Assembly: GCA_028688535.1 (NCBI GenBank)
Contig: JAQTXY010000100.1
Coordinates: forward strand, 1-7,080
DNA: 7,080 nt
Direction: 5' to 3'
Source of the DNA: Methanothrix sp.
GTDB taxonomy: Archaea > Halobacteriota > Methanosarcinia > Methanotrichales > Methanotrichaceae
Shown here: in pieces, positions 5,712 through 7,080 of the stretch
Position numbering within the stretch: position 1 is the stretch's first letter
Layout: each line of letters begins with the position of its first letter
Made by a program: the position numbers and the translations under genes
Notes under the pieces: generated by a model
Told to the model about the DNA's origin: nothing
The model's database searches: none
The model's input: only the letters and a program-made list of their open reading frames with translations

Positions 5712-6632
5712 CTAATCTTGTTTGGCGGGCAAAAACTTTTCGCCTGTGATCATCTCGAAGAGTTTGATATAGATTCTGCTTGTCTCTTGCACCATTTCTG
5801 GTGGCAGCATTGGGATGGGCGGCTCATTTTGGCCGGCGTCTCGGGCCGCATAAAGCTGGTCTTTGTAACCCGTCTGGCGGTAGTACTGGCGCACATACTC
5901 CTTGGACAGGTCTACGAACTCACCCTGCTCATAGCTGGCCTTGTCCCAGAAGCGGTCCTCATCTGCAGTTCCGTAGACATCGATCACCATGATCTGTCTT
6001 TCATCGTCAAAGGCCAGCTCCTTTTTGCCGTCCACGTGAATCAGGCCTCGCGAGGCAACGTTTCTTCCGATGTCTTCATCGATCTTGAGAACTACCTCTC
6101 GGGCATCTTCATATTCCTTGGGCGACAGCCCGGAGATCTGCAGTGCTTCCTCTTTTTTCAGCAATCGGTCCGTTTTCTCAAGCTTCGTGGAGACCTCGAT
6201 GAAAGGCTCGGGCAGAGGCTCACCAGAGAAAATCTTGTGTCCAGGGGCAAAGCCTAGATCCTTGGCCAGGACTTTGCCTTCTTTTACCCGGTCGTAGAGA
6301 GAGCCGGCCACAAACCAGCGGCAGATCCACTCCAGAGGAATGAGGTAATTTCTGGACTTTGCGGTGATTTGCGGCGGCTCTATTATGTCCACCTTTCTGC
6401 AGATCATGCCTGCTGGTGGCAGGTACTCTATAAAGTGGGTCTTGATGCCCATCTTCTCGGCTCTCTTGAACCAGTACATGCCCTCTTTGCTGAGGGTCTC
6501 ACCCTTGAAGGGAATCAGACTGGGGATGATCTTATCAAAGACGGATATGTTATCTGTAAAGCGAAATTCCAACCGGTCGCCGAGGTCGTAGGCCTCTTTG
6601 ACCTTGCCCTTCATCAAAAGCTTGCGCTGCAT
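5712..6632 (-). CDS. purC: Phosphoribosylaminoimidazole-succinocarboxamide synthase (SAICAR synthetase)
   Basis: This protein of 306 residues has the length of the yeast Ade1-type enzyme rather than the shorter bacterial PurC. The enzyme joins aspartate to CAIR using ATP in step 8 of purine synthesis. Family motifs appear in order: KGKVKEAY (8-15, nucleotide-binding loop), TDNISVFD (26-33; the family has TDRISAYD), IPLEWICRWFVAGSLYD (98-114; family I-P-L-E-V-I-V-R-G-Y-x-x-G-S), STK (148-150), VDGKKEL (200-206; family A-D-T-K-F-E-F), IDVYGTADEDRFW (217-229; family V-D-E-V-L-T-P-D-S-S-R-F-W). Asp201, Lys203, Glu205, Asp218 and Arg227 are kept, but the Glu after Asp218 and the Ser-Ser before Arg227 are replaced. 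The chosen ATG has only a weak upstream Shine-Dalgarno; Met7 is an alternative. It is probably the first gene of a purC-lipoprotein-marR operon. Confidence 0.9.
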   Translation of the reverse strand: MQRKLLMKGKVKEAYDLGDRLEFRFTDNISVFDKIIPSLIPFKGETLSKEGMYWFKRAEKMGIKTHFIEYLPPAGMICRKVDIIEPPQITAKSRNYLIPLEWICRWFVAGSLYDRVKEGKVLAKDLGFAPGHKIFSGEPLPEPFIEVSTKLEKTDRLLKKEEALQISGLSPKEYEDAREVVLKIDEDIGRNVASRGLIHVDGKKELAFDDERQIMVIDVYGTADEDRFWDKASYEQGEFVDLSKEYVRQYYRQTGYKDQLYAARDAGQNEPPIPMLPPEMVQETSRIYIKLFEMITGEKFLPAKQD

Positions 6633-6670
6633 CGCAGCCTATCTGACAGGGAAAGATGATAACACTTTTG

Positions 6671-6680
6671 CTTTATGAAC
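6671..6680 (-). promoter_or_regulatory. Candidate TATA box for the purC operon
   Basis: GTTCATAAAG on the - strand is the most TATA-like stretch in the 104-bp gap between the thermosome and purC genes. Its centre is about 43 bases before the purC ATG, giving a predicted start near 6650 and a leader of about 18 bases. The match to the consensus is only partial. Confidence 0.3.
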
Positions 6681-6701
6681 GATTCGCGGCCAGTGGTTTA
6701 T

Positions 6702-6710
6702 GGAAAAAGA
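6702..6710 (-). terminator. Possible T-rich terminator of the thermosome gene
   Basis: On the - strand, about 27 bases past the thermosome stop, the sequence reads TCTTTTTCC. Archaeal termination often uses short U-runs without a hairpin, and no hairpin is seen here. The assignment is weak and positional. Confidence 0.3.
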
Positions 6711-6736
6711 GAGATAAAGGGGCTATGAGAGGCCTA

Positions 6737-7080
6737 TTAATAGTCCTCTCCGCCCATGCCGCCCATACCTGGTGGCATTCCGCCCATGCCGCCTGGACCG
6801 CCAGCCGGTCCGCCTGACTTGGAGGCGATGACATCGTCAATGCGCAGAATCATGACTGCAGCTTCGGTGGCACTATTGATGGCCTGGGTCTTAACCCGCA
6901 GAGGTTCGACCACACCGAGGGTCAGCATGTCAACCGGCTCGCCGGTGTCCATATCCAGGCCGGCGCTCTTCATGCCCTTCTCGTGCTGGCTTCTCAGTGA
7001 GACCAGGGAATCGATCTGATCAAGGCCAGCGTTCTCGGCCAGGGTCTTGGGAATTACCTCCATGGAGTCCGCAAAGGCCT
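6737..7080 (-). CDS. Thermosome subunit, group II chaperonin (C-terminal part; start outside window)
   Basis: The - strand frame runs from the right window edge to a TAA at 6737-6739. The first in-frame Met (7061-7063) is internal, because family sequence continues upstream of it ([20 protein letters not shown]). Conserved C-terminal blocks are [43 protein letters not shown] and [11 protein letters not shown], all belonging to the equatorial ATPase domain, followed by a Gly-Gly-Met-rich tail ending GGMGGEDY. That tail points into the folding chamber of the ring. The protein folds cytoplasmic clients using ATP in a double-ring complex. About 115 of roughly 550 residues are visible, so subunit type (alpha, beta or gamma) cannot be settled. 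Confidence 0.95.
   Translation of the reverse strand, partial: AFADSMEVIPKTLAENAGLDQIDSLVSLRSQHEKGMKSAGLDMDTGEPVDMLTLGVVEPLRVKTQAINSATEAAVMILRIDDVIASKSGGPAGGPGGMGGMPPGMGGMGGEDY
6749..6793. repeat. 15-bp direct repeat encoding the Gly-Gly-Met tail
   Basis: TCCGCCCATGCCGCC occurs at 6749-6763 and again at 6779-6793, 30 bases apart and in frame. It encodes repeated GGMGG units of the thermosome tail. This is a coding repeat common in such tails and could change length by slippage. Confidence 0.8.

Noticed and set aside
5625..6257. Open frame of 210 codons on the + strand
   Set aside because: It is antisense to purC and the lipoprotein start; the - strand product is clearly SAICAR synthetase, so this is a shadow frame.

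Overview
The window looks like part of a chromosome of a methanogenic euryarchaeon, most likely Methanotrichaceae (Methanothrix/Methanosaeta-like). The supporting evidence is a group II chaperonin with a Gly-Gly-Met tail, archaeal winged-helix regulators, a heavily N-glycosylatable archaeal lipoprotein, DUF835 domains, TATA-like promoter elements and a base composition near 50% GC. The genus is an inference; no rRNA or marker gene is present to prove it.

Left half, + strand (about 1-3800): an apparent four-gene run. It starts with the last 41 codons of a gene that resembles the C-terminus of KaiC-like (RecA-superfamily) ATPases. Next, almost without a gap, is a small protein with two membrane helices. 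A TTGA start/stop overlap then leads into a 1058-residue protein. That protein has an SLC5 (sodium:solute symporter) membrane domain of the CbrA subtype, a STAC-like linker domain, and two tandem DUF835 domains in place of the histidine kinase found in bacterial CbrA. A small BofA-family membrane protein follows. The small-protein/large-protein arrangement resembles cbrX-cbrA of pseudomonads, so this is best read as a transporter-type receptor with an archaeal output module. The substrate is unknown.

Centre (3795-4265): a one-domain winged-helix regulator on the - strand converges on the BofA gene with a 4-base overlap. It is preceded by a 183-bp AT-rich region carrying two TATA-like boxes and a 9-bp inverted repeat.

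Right half, - strand: a probable operon reading purC (SAICAR synthetase, with unusual residues in normally strong motifs), then a lipoprotein with 11 N-glycosylation sequons, then a MarR-like regulator that starts 2 bases after the lipoprotein stop. The regulator's mRNA would form a perfect 9-bp hairpin closed by a cUCCGg (UNCG-type) tetraloop just inside the coding region. At the right edge is the C-terminal part of a thermosome subunit, also on the - strand.

No tRNA, rRNA, CRISPR array, insertion sequence or phage gene was seen. No stretch over 300 bases lacks a gene.
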